A stretch of DNA of 64,000 bases from Macrophomina tecta (taxonomy: Eukaryota > Ascomycota > Dothideomycetes > Botryosphaeriales > Botryosphaeriaceae), in NCBI GenBank assembly GCA_024180945.1, contig JAKSGN010000007.1, forward strand, positions 4,464,001 through 4,528,000, given 5' to 3'. Below, piece after piece: positions 42,959 to 56,163 of the stretch; within the stretch, counting starts at the first letter, position 1; every line of letters starts with the position of its first letter. A model generated the notes under the pieces. It made no database searches and was not told where the DNA came from. It was given only the letters and a program-made list of their open reading frames with translations. The translations under genes were made by a program, and so were the position numbers.

Positions 42959-45566
42959 GTCGGATAAGAAAAGAAGAAACCGCCTTTGCATGGAACAATA
43001 GTTAGTGAGTGGTAGAATGACTCTTCTCTAGAATGACAGTATCAGAAAGCAGGAGAGGGAGAAAATAGAGAAGAACGAACAAGATATCCTTCGTAACTAG
43101 CGTCGAACACAGAGCTTGCTGATGTGAACGCATGTCTGCAATATGACTTGCATGTTTGGTTTTCAAAGATAGGCTGTACTACGATACGCGATAGACCGCA
43201 AAGGGCACCGTTTAAATGGATTAGACTGGTCCTCCTGTAGACCAGCCACGGACAGTTTCGATGTTCGCAGAATAAGGTTTCATACCACTCAACCCTATTA
43301 AGGCCAGAGGCTTACGCGCGAAAAAAAAAGGCAAAGGAACGACACGGGGCCAAGATGAAACTGTGTGGTGTTAGGAAGAAGCTCAGGAAGAAGGAGGCCA
43401 GGCCGAGTCAAAGGAGGCGAAACAGGGAGTTCTATGAAGTAGATGCTTGTTTCGTTGTCTTCTTTGTGTTTTTTTTTTTTTTTTTTTCGTACGTTGGGCG
43501 TGGAAAACGGGCTCTTAATTATCGGCATTAAGAATCATCACTGTTATGGGGTAAGTGATTAGGATACGTGAAAATCCGGATCATGGAACGATGCACTGTA
43601 GTCCAGCATGAGCACGGTGAGCTTGTTCACCGGTTGCTCTTGAGTACCTCAGAGTCGCTGACTGACCTCCAGATTTCTGTGTTCAGAGACCCGTCTCCGA
43701 GCCCAGAGTGCTTATTCCTTATAGTCTGGATCAACATGCCCCCTTTTGCGCGGAAATTCCAGCTCCATGGATTCGCACACCGTGGGATGACTTTTCCTTG
43801 AGCAGATAATTACAGCCGGGGAACATAAAATGAGCCTTGCGATGGGGGATGGGTAAGGCGGCTTGCTGCAAGGTGATTAGTTAAACAGATCACATCCGGG
43901 AGCTCATCCTGCTTGGGCTTGCTTCTCAGTCGCCCATCGACCCCTCATTCAAGCAACTAAATTTAGTTCAAAAAGGCTTGAAGAAGGCATCAGAAGCCCG
44001 TTCGTTGCCTTGTTCTCTACTGTAAACAGCTTCTATATTTACTATAAGAAATAGATAGCCCAGTAGCAGGCATACTGTTTCCGTAACTCCTCGACATACT
44101 TCCTTCATTCATCAATATGAACCGACGGATCCTCGCGCTGCTGCGGATTGTTGCCCTCACATTTGCAGACAGTCGCCGCTGCTACTCCCTAGATGGATCT
44201 TCCGCCAGCAGCCATGTACAACGCATGTTGTGAGATGGAGAACACCCCCCCATCGCCAGGACGTCTGCCTCTCAAGCGGCCTCCGTCTGCACAGGGGCTA
44301 CGGCACCATCTAAGGTACTTTTAAGAGAGCCAATGAGAGCCAAGCATTCGTGCGATTGCTATCTCAGTCCCAAAAAGGAGACCCTTATGGTGTTGATGTT
44401 ATAGGTACAACATCGTCCTGGCTGTGCTTGCTCCTATTACTGCCGCCGAAGCTTTGCACGTCAATCAGCCCTATGCATAGCCAGGAGGCCATTATCATCT
44501 GTTCCTTGCCCACCATATCGTTAAGTCTGTTCCTCAAGCCGCTAAAGCAATCGCCCGTGGCGCCACAGGCTTGATTAAAGCCGCATAAGGTACGCGAGCA
44601 TAACAGTATTACCCAGCGAAGCCGGCCGCGGTAAGCCTGTTTAGGTAAAAAAAAAAAAAAAAAAAAACCAGTACCGATTATCACGAAGCCCTGGTCGCTG
44701 GTGGGACTTATCTTCTTAAGAAAGCTAGCAAATTCATCAAATAAATATAAAAGGAAATGTTTGTTTGTTGACCACGCTGATGGCATGGCAACCCAAAAAT
44801 GAAGCTGCAACATTCTGTAGATTGCAGAAAACTCGGAAGTAGACCAGGGTAGATGAATGACCGTCAACCATGTGTACGGAGTCACCGGTGTAGAAAGTAG
44901 AAGTTTGCCGTGATGATCAGACTCAAAAACCAGTCCGGCCGCAACAAGTAGCTATGCGGCTTCCAGCTTGGTTGCTGCGGAGTCAGACATTGGAGCATGC
45001 GAGGTGCCAAGGCATCACGTCAATGCGTGGATATAGCTATTGTAGGTTCGGATTGGCGTCCCGCCGGTCCCTGAGCAGGAGCTTATGTTCTTTCGGACTT
45101 TATATAGTGCGCCTAAGTTCGTTTTAGCTGCAATGCAATATTATACATTTCCACATCCGCCATGAAGGCGATTGAGAATTCTGGCATCCTGACAGCTGTT
45201 GTGCATCTCTCGCCTCACCAACCTGCCATACGGCTTCAGAAGCGGAAAGGTCGCTGAGCGGGGTGACGCTGCACCACTAATATTATCGGAACTTCTTCAA
45301 ATCCGCGATCTCGACCAACTTCAGCATACGTGGGATGCCACCCTGTAAAGGACACGAAAAGAGTCTGCAAGAGTAGAGAGAGGGTCGTTAGGAATTCAAA
45401 AAACGCACGCTATGCCACCCGCACTACCTGCCCTCACACCAAAACGATTTTACATATACCTCTCTTACATAGCCACAATCTCCGACCAACCAACCATCCC
45501 TTCAACGACACCTTCATCACTCCTCCTGCATAACCGCCACTGTGCACTTCCCCGCATATCCCTCAT
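42959..45566. other. Intergenic region between IleRS and CSC1-like gene
   Basis: No well-supported gene. It includes poly-A/T runs (about 43470-43487 and 44647-44667). A short frame at 44117 (MNRRILALLRIVALTFADS) and a stop-interrupted frame at 44402-44586 look like fragments of small secreted proteins. Confidence 0.45.
44402..44586 (+). pseudogene. Possible relic of a small secreted protein
   Basis: One frame reads YNIVLAVLAPITAAEALHV, like a signal peptide with an AEA cleavage region, then an in-frame TAG at about 44477, then HHIVKSVPQAAKAIARGA and a natural-looking end LIKAA followed by TAA. There is no ATG before the signal-like segment. The pattern could be chance in Ala-rich sequence; I include it as a weak call only. 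Confidence 0.2.
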
Positions 45567-48500
45567 CTAATAAATCACCCTTCCTTCCCAAAGCGGCATC
45601 TCCCTCAACCGCTCCTTATCCCACTGCACGCGATTCTTCTCATCCAACCACGCGCCATCGTCCCTGACATCCAGACCATCCACCGCCCTCCTACAGTCCC
45701 CAATCTCCCGCTCACTGATGCGCATCTCGTCGCGCACGATCCACAGGGTCGGCGGATCGCGAGTGATGGCCGGGTTGACGAAGGCCATCTGCGCGACCTC
45801 CTTCGGATACGGGGGCACGGGTTCGCGCAAGCTCGGATGCAACGTAGCAGCCAACGCAGCGGGTGACTGCGAGTGCGGCGCGAACCAGCGCTGGAAGTTG
45901 TCCTTGACTTTCTTGTAGCGCTCATGGCCGTAGATGTCGTTGATGCGTGAGGGATGGTGGATCGAGCCTGCGCGGTGTGAGGTGCGGCCCTCGCGGGCGG
46001 CATGGTCGGGCGCAAGGAGGGGCTGCGTTTCCGGGTTACGCGAGACTAACTGGCCGCCACGGAGATTCTCGTCAACGCTAGCCTTCTTCTTGTTGTTGTT
46101 GTTGTCGTCCTTTTTCTTGTTGGCGCCGTTGCCGCTCGGGTGCTGGGCGTTGGAGGCGGCGGCTGATTCAGAAGACACGCGGGCTTCGTAGTCAGCCTCA
46201 GTTTCAGCGAGGAGGTTGCGAGGCAGCAGCTCGGTGAGGGGCGTGAGAGTCTCGCGCATGAGGTATTGATACAAAATGGTAGCGAGGAAGAGGATAATCA
46301 TAAGAATAAGCGGGCCGTTGACAAGGGGGTCGCCCCCGACGCGGGTTGAAAAGAGACCGATCAGGCACAGCTCAGCAATGTAGATGCCGACGGTCAGTTG
46401 CTGGAGCGCTTGTGCATAAAATGCACCCTTGGTGTCGATTTCAGTGTCGTAGACGTAGAAAAAGTTGTACCGCATGGCGAGGTAGATAAAAACAAAGCCC
46501 ACGGTGGCAAAGCCGAGGACCAGCGGGGCGACGCAAGAGTAGCTGATGGCAATGACTGCAAGGTTCGTCCATTTTGCGCACTCGGATCCATAGCCCGGGG
46601 TGTCAAGCGAAACGTATTTGATGAAGGACTCGCGGGGCGTGGCGTACGGCCAGATGCGGGGTAGGATTTCATCCCAGAAAAGGCCGAGAGGGTTGAAGAC
46701 GTTCTCTGCACTGATGGCAACGCCGTACAGTACAAAGTAAGAAATGTAGAAATTAGAGGCCTTCGGAAGGTTCTCTGCCAACAGACTAGGTGCCAAGCGC
46801 GGTTCTCTGACAATCTGGCCTATGACGGCTGTTGCTCCAGAGGAAAACGTGGTGACGAGGAAGACCTGAACCAGGGAGAATACAAAGAAGTAAGACTGTG
46901 TCCGCAACTCGACATGCGACAGCGTTACCGCACCGGACTGTCTGGCAATGTCTGCAGAAACGTTAACACCCTGAAAGCCAGTGTGTAGCACAATACGTAC
47001 ATCGGTAGAACCTAGGAACGAGAGACTGGATAAAGGACAGCAGCAAAGAAGGCACGAGACCAGTGAGGAGGCCCAACTCCTTGCCGTTGAGATCTTGCAG
47101 CCAGTGGAGCCACGTAAACTTTTGCGAAAGGTAGTTGAGATTTGATATAGTACCGATGAAGGCCACCGGGATACCCCAGAAGACGGTCAAGAGGGCGACG
47201 AAGGCGAAGGCAAGAAGTTTCCGGCCAAGTGCTTCCCAGTCGGACATACGCAAGTTCTTCCAGATGACCTCATTCGGATGGACACCGACTTGGCGGGGAA
47301 CGATGCGCTCCGGATGGTTAAACGAGACCAGGGTAAACGCGGCCTGCGCAGCAGACTGTGTCTCAAACTCGATGAAAACGGCGCCAAGCAACTTGGATTC
47401 CCCGTCAGTGCGCAGCCTTTGGGCGGCCTTGACTGCGGGAATCATCTTCCGCAGGTTTTCCTGGCAGTGGGCAATTGTGTCGAACCTGTTGCCCCAAATG
47501 AAGTTGAACTTGTCGTGCCTGTGCTGGGGACGGCGCGTGATGGCCAGCCAGTGGTCTGTGTCATGATCATCTGGGTTTGCCTTGGGGTCTTTGATCATCT
47601 TTAGCCTCTTAGCATTGGCGCTCCTAATCAGCTTGATCTCGGCAGCTTCGAGTTTCATGGCAGCTTTGTCCATTTTCTCAATCATATCCTCCAGCTCCTT
47701 GAAATCCTCGACGAGCCAGACGGTCTTGACCTCGTCAAAAATGACCTTGATCTTTTCCTTGTCGCAGTAGTGCTTAGGGACAGAAGTAAAAAGCACGGTT
47801 CTGGAGGAAATCTTGCTTGAGTTCCAAGGAGAAAGAAGGTAGGCCTGACGTAAGTGGATAAGGAAGATGGTCTCGCGCGTGACCATGAACAAGACGAAAC
47901 CTGGACAGGTTAGACCTTGGCGAAGAGCGTACGGGCTACCTGAACTCACCGAAAAACACCCATGCCATGACTGCATGGGCCCAGTAGCGTTTCGGATCCT
48001 TGACATTGCTGAAAGAAAGGATGTCCAGTTGCTTCTGCCCGCCTCCTCCGGTGGCATTGATGGGAATGAGGACCGTCCCGACCAGTAGGAAACCGAAGAA
48101 GCAAGTGACAACGATGATCTTAAAGAAGCGGACATACAGGTAGGCGTCCAGTGATTGCCAGTTGAGCAGGTCCGTGTCCTCGGAAGTGGTGAAGTACTTG
48201 ACCCAGGCGAACCTGCTAGTATCCGGATCGCGTGGCGTCTTCTCTCTGCAGCTTGGTCAGCTTGGGATCAATTCTGAAGGTCTCGTTGGGCTTACTGCTC
48301 GGTCAAGACATCAATGAATGTGCGTGGTGCATACAAGCGGCGAAGCTTGTTCCTGAGAGCGAAGAAGATAGCAAGTAAGATGAAGGCGACCAGGACAGAG
48401 GGAATCAGGGTGTAGATCAAGCTGTAGACGGAAGACGATTTGTTTCGATGACTACCGCCGGCCTCCGGAACCTTGGCGAGTTAGCGAGGATTGCCCAAGC

Positions 48501-48684
48501 ATTCGCAACACGTCCGTGATGGGGCGCGTTTCTATTGGGCTCAAAGGTGGGCGGCTGTTTGTGAGGGGCAACCGGAAGACGACAAGCCTTGTATGGCATC
48601 TACACTCACCTTCGTGCGGTTTCCCGTGGCCCCGAAGAAGCCGCCGCCGGGGCCAAGCGGCGCCTGAAAGGCGTCGTGGTCCAT
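45567..48684 (-). CDS. CSC1/OSCA-family (DUF221/RSN1) membrane protein
   Basis: Exons are 48684-48610, 48471-48296, 48245-47950, 47900-47001 and 46951-45567; 943 aa. These proteins are hyperosmolality- or stress-gated cation channels related to TMEM16; some fungal members are named Phm7/Rsn1. Visible features are N-terminal TM1 (SLIYTLIPSVLVAFILLAIFF), TM2-3 with IPINATGGGG, the RSN1-type cytosolic domain with SVPKHYCDKEKIKVIF and GAVFIEFETQSAAQAAF, then the 7-TM core LSFIQSLVPRFYR, LRTQSYFFVFSLVQVFLVTTF and RYNFFYVYDTEIDTKG. The cytosolic C-terminus has an Asn/Lys-rich tract and ends at TAA 45567. Housekeeping type, unrelated to the terpene cluster. Confidence 0.93.
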
Positions 48685-49139
48685 TATGGCAAAACGTCAA
48701 CAACTAGCGTGGGCACGGCGCCAGCGTCATACAAGCCGGGCAGGCTGCAAACTGCGTGGGTGGCTCGGGAGAGTAGTGCAGCCCTTGCAGTGCAGGGAGT
48801 GACGGGGTTGAAGGGTAGTCTGCCAGAAGGAAGAGTTTTCAGCGGCAGGCAGACTGCATGGTGGAAAGAGCGGTGATGGTGGTTGCTCGCTGGCTCGGCC
48901 GGTCGCTTCACCGCGCACGGTTCGCGGGTGGATGACGGAGATCACGTGCTGCTGAGCACGACCGGGGTCACAGCCACACAGATGTCGTGGCCACGCATTC
49001 AGTGGAGCTGCGCGCTCGCGAATCTTCGTATTGACGAGTAATGCAGACCGGCAGTCAAAGCCAAAATGTATGTTCAATGTAGGACGTAAACTTATTTACA
49101 GAAGCGAACCTCAGCTAGCACCCTTCTCCTGACCCTCGC
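48685..49139. other. Intergenic region, promoter of the CSC1-like gene
   Basis: No gene; it contains the CSC1-like upstream region and the 3' flank of the rhamnogalacturonan lyase gene. Confidence 0.5.
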
Positions 49140-50848
49140 TCACTTGAGGTACAGGTCAATGGCGTCAAGGATCTGTTTCTTGCGTTAGCACGGCGCATGG
49201 CGGAGGTATGCAGAGCGAAGCTTACAAAGTTGGGAGACAGGTAGGTGTCGCCCGAGCTTCCCGAGATGCAGTCGATGGTGATCGTGTTCGAGCCACTCAC
49301 GAGAGTGCCCGCGGGAATGTCGAAGGTGTAGATCTCACCCAAACCGCGGTAAGTGCCACGTGTGACGCCGCGCGAATCGATCTTCGTCGGTGCCGCCGGC
49401 GCCGACGGGCTGTAGCTGTTGATCTTGGGCTGCGGCCTGCCGCTGGCGAAGGCCAGAGTCGTGCCGATCCGGAGGACCGCCGCACCTGTCTGCGACGAGG
49501 AGAGCGTGAACTTGATGGTGAAAGGCGTGTTGACGCCCTTGAAGAGCGCCATGGGAACGTCAGTCAGTGCGCTGGAGCCGACCGTGTAGGTCAACGGCCC
49601 CCAGCTGCTCATGCGGCTGTCGGACGGGTGCATGCGCTCGATCTTGTCGGCGTTGCGGAAGCCGAATGGCTGGCCGTCCCAGTCGCCAATTGTCCAGATG
49701 GTCGAAGGGAAAGAGAAGGTAGATGCAATGTTCTTGGTGACCGTCGATCCAGCAGAGACAGTGACCGAGTCGGTGGCAACCTTGAGTTCGTCCTGGTAGA
49801 GGACCTGGGTGTAGGTGCCAGGCTTCATGGCAGGAGAAGTAAAGGCACCGTTAGACGAGGCATAGACCCAGTACTGCGCGTTGCTGTTGTACCAATGAAG
49901 GACTTTCTGGTAAGAGCTACCAACTCCAGAAGCAGTACCCTTGACGTAGCCACGAGCAGACTCAGCAACGTAGCCGGAGAGCTTGAGGTCGGCGAAGAAC
50001 GAAGCGTCAAAGCTGTTGGGAATACCAGAGCGGCTGAACTGCAACTGGTACGGGCCGTGGAAGCCCATACGGTAACTCTCAGTCTGAGCATGGTTGGAGT
50101 TCATGTAGAAGTAGAGGTTGGTCGAGTCACCGGCGTTGTTGGTGTTGATGTCCCTGAAGAAGGGACCGCCGCTGGATCCCTCGTAGGAGAGAGGCTGCAA
50201 GATCATGCAAGCGTGGACAGCATCATCATCGCGGTACACGCACTGCACCTTGTCGTCGATGAAACGTTGGCTAGAGTAGAACTTGCTGCGGGTCTGGCCA
50301 TTCACAACAAAGACGTCGGATCCCTCGACGGTGCTGCTGCTCCCAGCAGTAGTGGAGGCAGTGCCGTAGGGGTATTCGAGAGGGAGCTTGGCCGGGTCCA
50401 AGCGAGCGATGAAACGGGCTTCACCAATCGAGGGCTCCTCAGTGAAGTAAGTGCCCATGTACAAAGAGCTCTCTCCGGATTTGACAATAATGTAATGGGT
50501 CAAGCTGCCAGCCGTGCAGGTGATCTTGGCATAAGTGCCTGTCGATTGTTAGCCAGAGGGGTGTATGACGGGTTGCAAGAGACGCTCACTGCTGACGATC
50601 TCTGACGTTACGGTCGCAGATCCAAGGCCGGACGAGATGTGCGAACCCTTGCCGGAGTACTGGAATTCCTCTCCACGGTACTTGATCGAGGTAATGTCGC
50701 AACTGCTGCGCGAAATGGTAACAACGAAGGGGTTGGATGAGCCGGCATCGACGACATAGCTGGAAGAGGATGTAGTCACTCCAAAGGCGGCCAGCACCGA
50801 CGGTGCGAAAAGAGAGATAAAAGTCAGAAACAAAGCAAAGAGAGCCAT
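49140..50848 (-). CDS. Rhamnogalacturonan lyase (PL4 type), secreted
   Basis: Exons are 50848-50590, 50538-49226 and 49172-49140; 534 aa, close to the ~527 aa of Aspergillus RglA. A signal peptide ([20 protein letters not shown], cleaved before AFGVT) directs secretion. The N-terminal catalytic beta-sandwich shows [78 protein letters not shown] and [12 protein letters not shown]; middle FnIII-like and C-terminal carbohydrate-binding-like domains follow ([40 protein letters not shown]). The last exon encodes only [10 protein letters not shown]. It cleaves rhamnogalacturonan I by beta-elimination, which points to growth on plant tissue. Confidence 0.93.
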
Positions 50849-53308
50849 TGTGGCGGTTCCCTCAAACGCGAGGGGGAACTTGGAGCGGCAGGAAGTGCAG
50901 TGACAAGAAAAGCCAATTCTGTTGTGGCATGCGTCCCCTGCTTTTGTAGTCCCCGGCGCGAAGGCACTGCCAGGCGCATATCCAAGATGATCAGCGATGT
51001 TCTGGCACCTTGGCCCGTGAGACACAGTGGCTCATTTCGGCACGGAGAAAAAAGGATGTCAAAGTGCGTCTGTAAACATGCTCCACTAATCAGGGTGCAG
51101 CGGCAACAGGCGGCAGCCGGGAGAAGGGTTGATGTTTCAGGTCACTGCTGCTTGTTAGTTTATTGGAAAGGGTCCGTTCTCGGCAGCATTTCCTGCACTC
51201 CGCAAAAATTCAGGTCAAAACCCGGCCCACGTGATGAGCAAATGGGCTTTACGCCCGGTCGGGAGGAGGCAAACCGACAAGGCTGAGCGAAGCAACTGCA
51301 ACTAAAACGGTGCACAGGCGAAATCCGGGGTGCAGGTGTTCACGAGTGAGGTATCCCCACGCTCAAAGAGGGGCTTTGTTACTGTCCTGTCGGGAGAAAG
51401 CAGACCGAGAAGTGTGCTGGCAGAATCATGGGCGTTCATGGCGTGCCTGGTCCGGAGGGCGGACGAATGATGTGTACCGAGTAATTCAAACCTCCTATCC
51501 GAGGTCCTGGCAAGTAGAGGCGTCACGCAGAACACACAGCATAGGAGTTGGCCAATCCGCGCGTTTCGTTTGTCGGCTAAATCCTTGCGCCATATGCGAG
51601 ATGTTTTAAGGTTGGTCCATAGAAAGCTTGGCGGCGCACGATCCTGGTAGAGCAAGGACTTGGTTTACGGAGGATGGGCCGGCATTCCTGGGAGCACTTT
51701 CCACAACCGTCTAAGCCTTTTGGCGGTTACAGAGTGATGCGCCCGCAAATTGACCGATAGTAACCAGAAGGAGCGCTGGAGAACAGTGGTATTCGTGGGA
51801 TTTCTAGGCAGCGTGAACCTCGATACGAGCCACTGTGTCTCTAGCCCTACGGTTCCTGTGGAGCCGGACAGAGACCACTGGCATGATGCATGCTTTGGCA
51901 TGAACGGAGGAGAAGCTGGGAAGTTTGCACCGGTGAACTGGGCAGGTGGTGTACAAGGCCTGTGGAGGCGTTTGTTTATAGCAGCACACGCAGGCCTGGG
52001 TGGAGCGGGCGCTCTCTGCGACGAGCCACTGTCTTGGCAGGTTTTATCCGGCATCGCGCGCCGTAGCCGAAGTTGAGCTCGCCAGATCGGGATGCGCAGT
52101 TCACGGACGCGGCAGTAGCATGGCATTGTCAATGCCGAAGACGACCCGACTGACGGAAGACCAGGAGGACGTCCATGGAGCCACTTTTCGAGCAGAAGCA
52201 GCTGAACATCAGAATAAGCTCATGCGTGGCATCATTGCGACAGAGCGGCTCTACCCGCCTTCGAATATCCCTGAATGTCACGTTGTCTCTCTTGGCCAGC
52301 GGGTGGTTCTGCCGTGAAACGTTGCTGCGAAACTGAAACGGAGCGGGGGTTGTCCGAAAGCCGGCCGACCGCAGCGATGCCATCGGCCAGCGCGGCAAGT
52401 GTGCACGACGTGCGTGAGCAAAGATGTCTAGAAAGGGGCATGCTCCGGGAGAGGTGTTCAAGCGCCATGAAAGGCGAGGGGTTCTGGTAATATCCAAGTA
52501 CGGGGCCTCCTTCATTGGTGCCACAGTGGCTGTTGCCCGGTGATTCGTCATCCACCCCAGTAACAAGGTGCTCTCGGCGTGAGGCCACCAAGATGAGGAC
52601 GCTGTGTGGTGCGAAAAAAAAGGTGCTGAAACTGGAGCCAGACAACATCGCTAATGCACTGGATCAATGAGGTTGAAAGAAGGCGTCGATCGTAGTCTTG
52701 AGATTGGAATCCGCGCGCTCGCTTCTCTTCGCTCCCGCGCTGGAGGCCTTGCCAAGCCTCTCTGGATGCCTTGCAGTGGGAGGCAATAGCAACTCGCAAC
52801 TATTGCAGCACAACGCCCAAAAGCTCGTCTCGATGATGATCAGCCCCGCGTAATTGTCCTATAAGGTTGTTGTATGACTCGCTCCATAACCAGATCAGTA
52901 GGCTTTGAGAAGGCCTCAGATCTATTCTCCATGCGATTCGTTCTGTAGTGCTTCTCCAGTGAAACATCCTGATCATCTCCAGTCCTATGGGTTCTCCCTG
53001 ATAGCAGTTTTGGGCACGTTTGGGTCGTATTTCATCAGATCTAAAATTTGCCTTTCTGCTCATATTGATTTTTATCATCTATTGCGATGAGCATGCATGT
53101 CGGCGGTGAGGTGCATGCACGATACACGAAGATATCCCTTCAGGAGCCAGGGCCACCAACGTTTTCAGCAGCAGTCGTCACGTTGAACACCTCGAGCGGA
53201 GGCGATATCAGGGCCAGCGAGCGTTTCTTTCGTGTTCCATTACTGTGTTTGATCGTCTAGTTCGTCAAGTCGTGAAAGGGGTTCGTGGACGTTTGTCTTT
53301 GATGGGGT
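50849..53308. other. Intergenic region, no gene seen
   Basis: About 2.5 kb containing the lyase promoter and the 3' flank of the HYPK-like gene. Frames up to ~155 codons exist on both strands but overlap each other and show no domain or splice structure. Confidence 0.5.
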
Positions 53309-53745
53309 TCAAGGGGAAACCTCAACCACGAATGCGGTCAAGGCTTTAACTGCATCGCCGTCGTGTGATTTCAAGAGTTCAGTTGCCTTGGGCTTCGGCA
53401 GCTCCAATTGCTCAACCTGTAAATGAAGCAAACATTAGCACCTAGTTGAAGCAATGGCAATGGGGAACCGGCGTGCAGATAGCCTACCAGCAGTGCCACG
53501 TCTGCAGGGTCGACCTTGACGGCTTTCTTGGCCTCCTGCTTTTTGTTCTGATCCTTCACGTCGAGGCTCTTCATAGCTTTGCCAAGTGCCTCGGCGTCGA
53601 CGTCCTTCTTCGGGGCTCCATCGTCCTCGCGCTGGGCGGCATCCAGGGTCGACATGGCAGCCTGTGCTTTGCGATCCTCGGCGGAGGCGGGTGCTGGCGG
53701 TTGCTCGGCACCCTCGTGGACACCGGCGGGCTGGGGTTCGGCCAT
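53309..53745 (-). CDS. HYPK-like UBA-domain protein (NatA regulator family)
   Basis: Exons are 53745-53488 and 53416-53309; 121 aa. The C-terminal half has the UBA-like helix bundle of huntingtin-interacting protein K: VDPADVALL, spanning the splice site into VEQLELPKPKATELLKSHDG and DAVKALTAFV. The N-terminal half is acidic/Ala-rich and probably disordered. In other eukaryotes HYPK binds and tunes the ribosome-associated N-terminal acetyltransferase NatA; the same role is inferred here. The family is short, so the length is normal. Divergent from the DAHP synthase gene. Confidence 0.85.
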
Positions 53746-54642
53746 TGTGCGATGTGGAGATGCGTGTCGATTCTGTTGCGGTTGTTGGAGGGACAGGGCT
53801 TGCAGAGGGATCGGGGAGCGACGGAGGGATGGAGCTCGCGGGCAAGACGTCACCGCCGGGGCAGCAGTCGTTAGGTGGCGGCTGGCATCGGCACCGCTCG
53901 CCCCGCCGCGCTTTCTGATTCGGGCCCGGCCGCACTGACAACGGCTCACCACTGGTACAGTCATCCAACCAATTTCTCCTCTCGCCCTCAACTGTCGCCC
54001 TTCTTTCGCTCACCCAACACTCTCCTTGTTTGCTAGTGTCCCTTCAACTGTGGTTGCCTGCGCCAAGTCTCGCAAAAAAGAGGCTGGGCCCACGCTTCGT
54101 TTCTGTGGTCTCGGGGACGCCTGCATACCCGAGCAAAGCATTCCAGAGACACCGACCACCAAGGTACCACGCGCTCTCTTCTAGCCTCCTCCATTTCCGT
54201 CCCGCTATAAGGCCCCCTCTTGTCTGCGCCCTGTCCGACGCAGTCTTCTTCTCCTGCATTTCATCTATTCCCCCCGCGGTCTACACATGCTACTGGTCAT
54301 GTCGTCTCCTCTCTGTTTTCACTCTTTTGCAGTTCCTCTTGCATTTCTCTTCATTTTGGCACTCTTGTGGCGCGAGGTCCGCAGAGATCGCGCGCGCTAT
54401 GACTCTTTGCATCCATCTGAAAAGACTGTAGCCCTCGCTGTCTGCAGGGAGGCTCGGAGAAGAGAGGAGGATATTGGCTTTGAGAAGCCCGTGCAGAAGT
54501 CGTGGCCGGCAGAAGGTGTGGACAAGTGGCTAATGTGCCGACAGGACGAAGAAGTAACGCGGAGCAACGAGACCCCATTCTACAAGCACACCCGAAAAGA
54601 CTCGCGCCTTGACTAGGCTTGTTCATTTTTTCACCGATTATC
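53746..54642. other. Divergent promoter region of HYPK-like and DAHP synthase genes
   Basis: It contains CT-rich stretches typical of fungal promoters. A 109-codon frame (54287-54616) ends 26 bases before the DAHP synthase ATG; it has an N-terminal hydrophobic stretch but no family, and is more likely leader sequence. Confidence 0.5.
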
Positions 54643-56163
54643 ATGAGCGACTCGGTCGAGAAATCCGCCACTCTGAATGGCGTTACGTCGGAATGGCATC
54701 CTTCATGTACGTGTGCAGGTTGCTTGACGGACATGACTGACGCTTCTCAGCCTGGCGCTCGAAACCTATTGTGCAAGCAATTTCCTACCCCGATGAGACA
54801 GGTCTTGCTCCAGCTCTTGACAAGCTCAAGAACCTGCCTCCCATTGTAACGCCTGCTGAGATTACGAAGCTTCGCGAACACCTCCGGCGCGTGGCCCTTG
54901 GTGAGGCCTTCCTGCTACAAGGCGGCGATTGCGCCGAGCTCTTCTCCTACTGCCAGGATGGAGCTATTGACTCAAAGATCAAGCTGCTTCTGCAAATGTC
55001 GCTCGTGCTCATTTGGGGCGGCAACAAGCCTGTTGTTCGTATCGCGCGCATGGCTGGCCAGTATGCCAAGCCTCGTTCGAGTGCCACGGAGACGGTCAAT
55101 GGTGTCGAGATTCCAAGTTTCCGCGGGGACATTCTGAACGGATTTGACCATGATCAGCGGACCCCAGATCCCGACAGGCTGGTTCAAGCCTATTTCCATT
55201 CCGCTGCCACCTCCAACTACGTCCGTGCGCAGCTCTCCAGCGGCATTGCCGATCTGCACAACCCATTTGACTGGAGCCTCGGCCACGTCCGTAACGATGA
55301 GCTACAGGCGCAATACTCACAGATCGTCGGCAGTATCACTGAGTCACTGCGCTTCATGCGCACTGTTGGCGCTGATACCGCCGGACAGCTGGAGACCGTT
55401 GAACTCTTCACTAGCCACGAAGGCCTCGTCCTTGAGTACGAAGAAGCACTCACCCGTCATCTTCCTCGGCCCAAGCACGCAAGCCCTCGTACGCATGTCC
55501 CTCCCAGTGACGACGGAAAAGCCTGGTACAACACCTCTGCCCATTTCCTGTGGGTTGGTGATCGAACCCGCCAGCTGACACATGCTCACGTCGAATACTT
55601 CCGCGGTATCGAAAACCCCATCGGCATCAAGGTTGGACCGTCGATGAAGAACGATGAGCTTATCGATCTTCTTGATATTGTCAACCCGGATAAAGAAGTG
55701 GGCAAGGTGACGCTCATCACGCGCTACGGAGAGGACAAGGTGGAGAAGATGCTTGGTGGGCACATTGAGGCGGTACGCAAGAGTGGGCACGTCGTCGTCT
55801 GGCAATGCGATCCTATGCATGGGTAAGTCGACCAGATCATCACAAAGGCGAGAGCTGACGAGCAATAGCAACACGCGTTCCACCGAATCTGGAATCAAAA
55901 CGCGCCATTTCTCCTCCATTCTTTCGGAAGTCGCGTCTGCCCTGAAGATTCACCAGCAGCTCGGCTCATTCCTCGGCGGCGTGCACTTAGAACTTACCGG
56001 AGATGCTGTCACTGAATGCCTCGGTGGTAGCGAGGGTCTGGATGAAGACGACCTGAGCTTGAACTACACGACTTTCTGCGATCCTAGGCTGAATGAGAAG
56101 CAGGCACTGGAGTTGGCCTTCCTTGTTGCAGGTCATTTTCGTGGGGTGCAAGGGAAGGTTTGA
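54643..56163 (+). CDS. Class II DAHP synthase (shikimate pathway)
   Basis: Exons are 54643-54706, 54751-55822 and 55869-56163; 476 aa, typical of plant/fungal class II (AroAII) enzymes. The introns are short (44 and 46 nt). It joins phosphoenolpyruvate and erythrose 4-phosphate to make DAHP, the first step to aromatic amino acids. Key segments are GEAFLLQGGDCAELF (metal-binding Cys in GGDCAE), RIARMAGQYAKPRS, FRGDILNGF, LFTSHEGLVLEYEEALTR, LWVGDRTRQL, ENPIGIKVGPSM, and WQCDPMHGNT with GGVHLELTGDAVTEC carrying further metal ligands. The first junction restores HPSSWRSKPIV, which matches the family start. Housekeeping. Confidence 0.95.

Noticed and set aside
49208..50605. 465-codon open frame on the plus strand
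   Set aside because: It is antisense to the rhamnogalacturonan lyase, with no domain; the lyase frame has signal peptide and family motifs.
54287..54616. 109-codon frame with a hydrophobic N-terminus just upstream of DAHP synthase
   Set aside because: There is no family, the composition is promoter-like, and it ends 26 bases before the real start; it is better explained as 5' leader.
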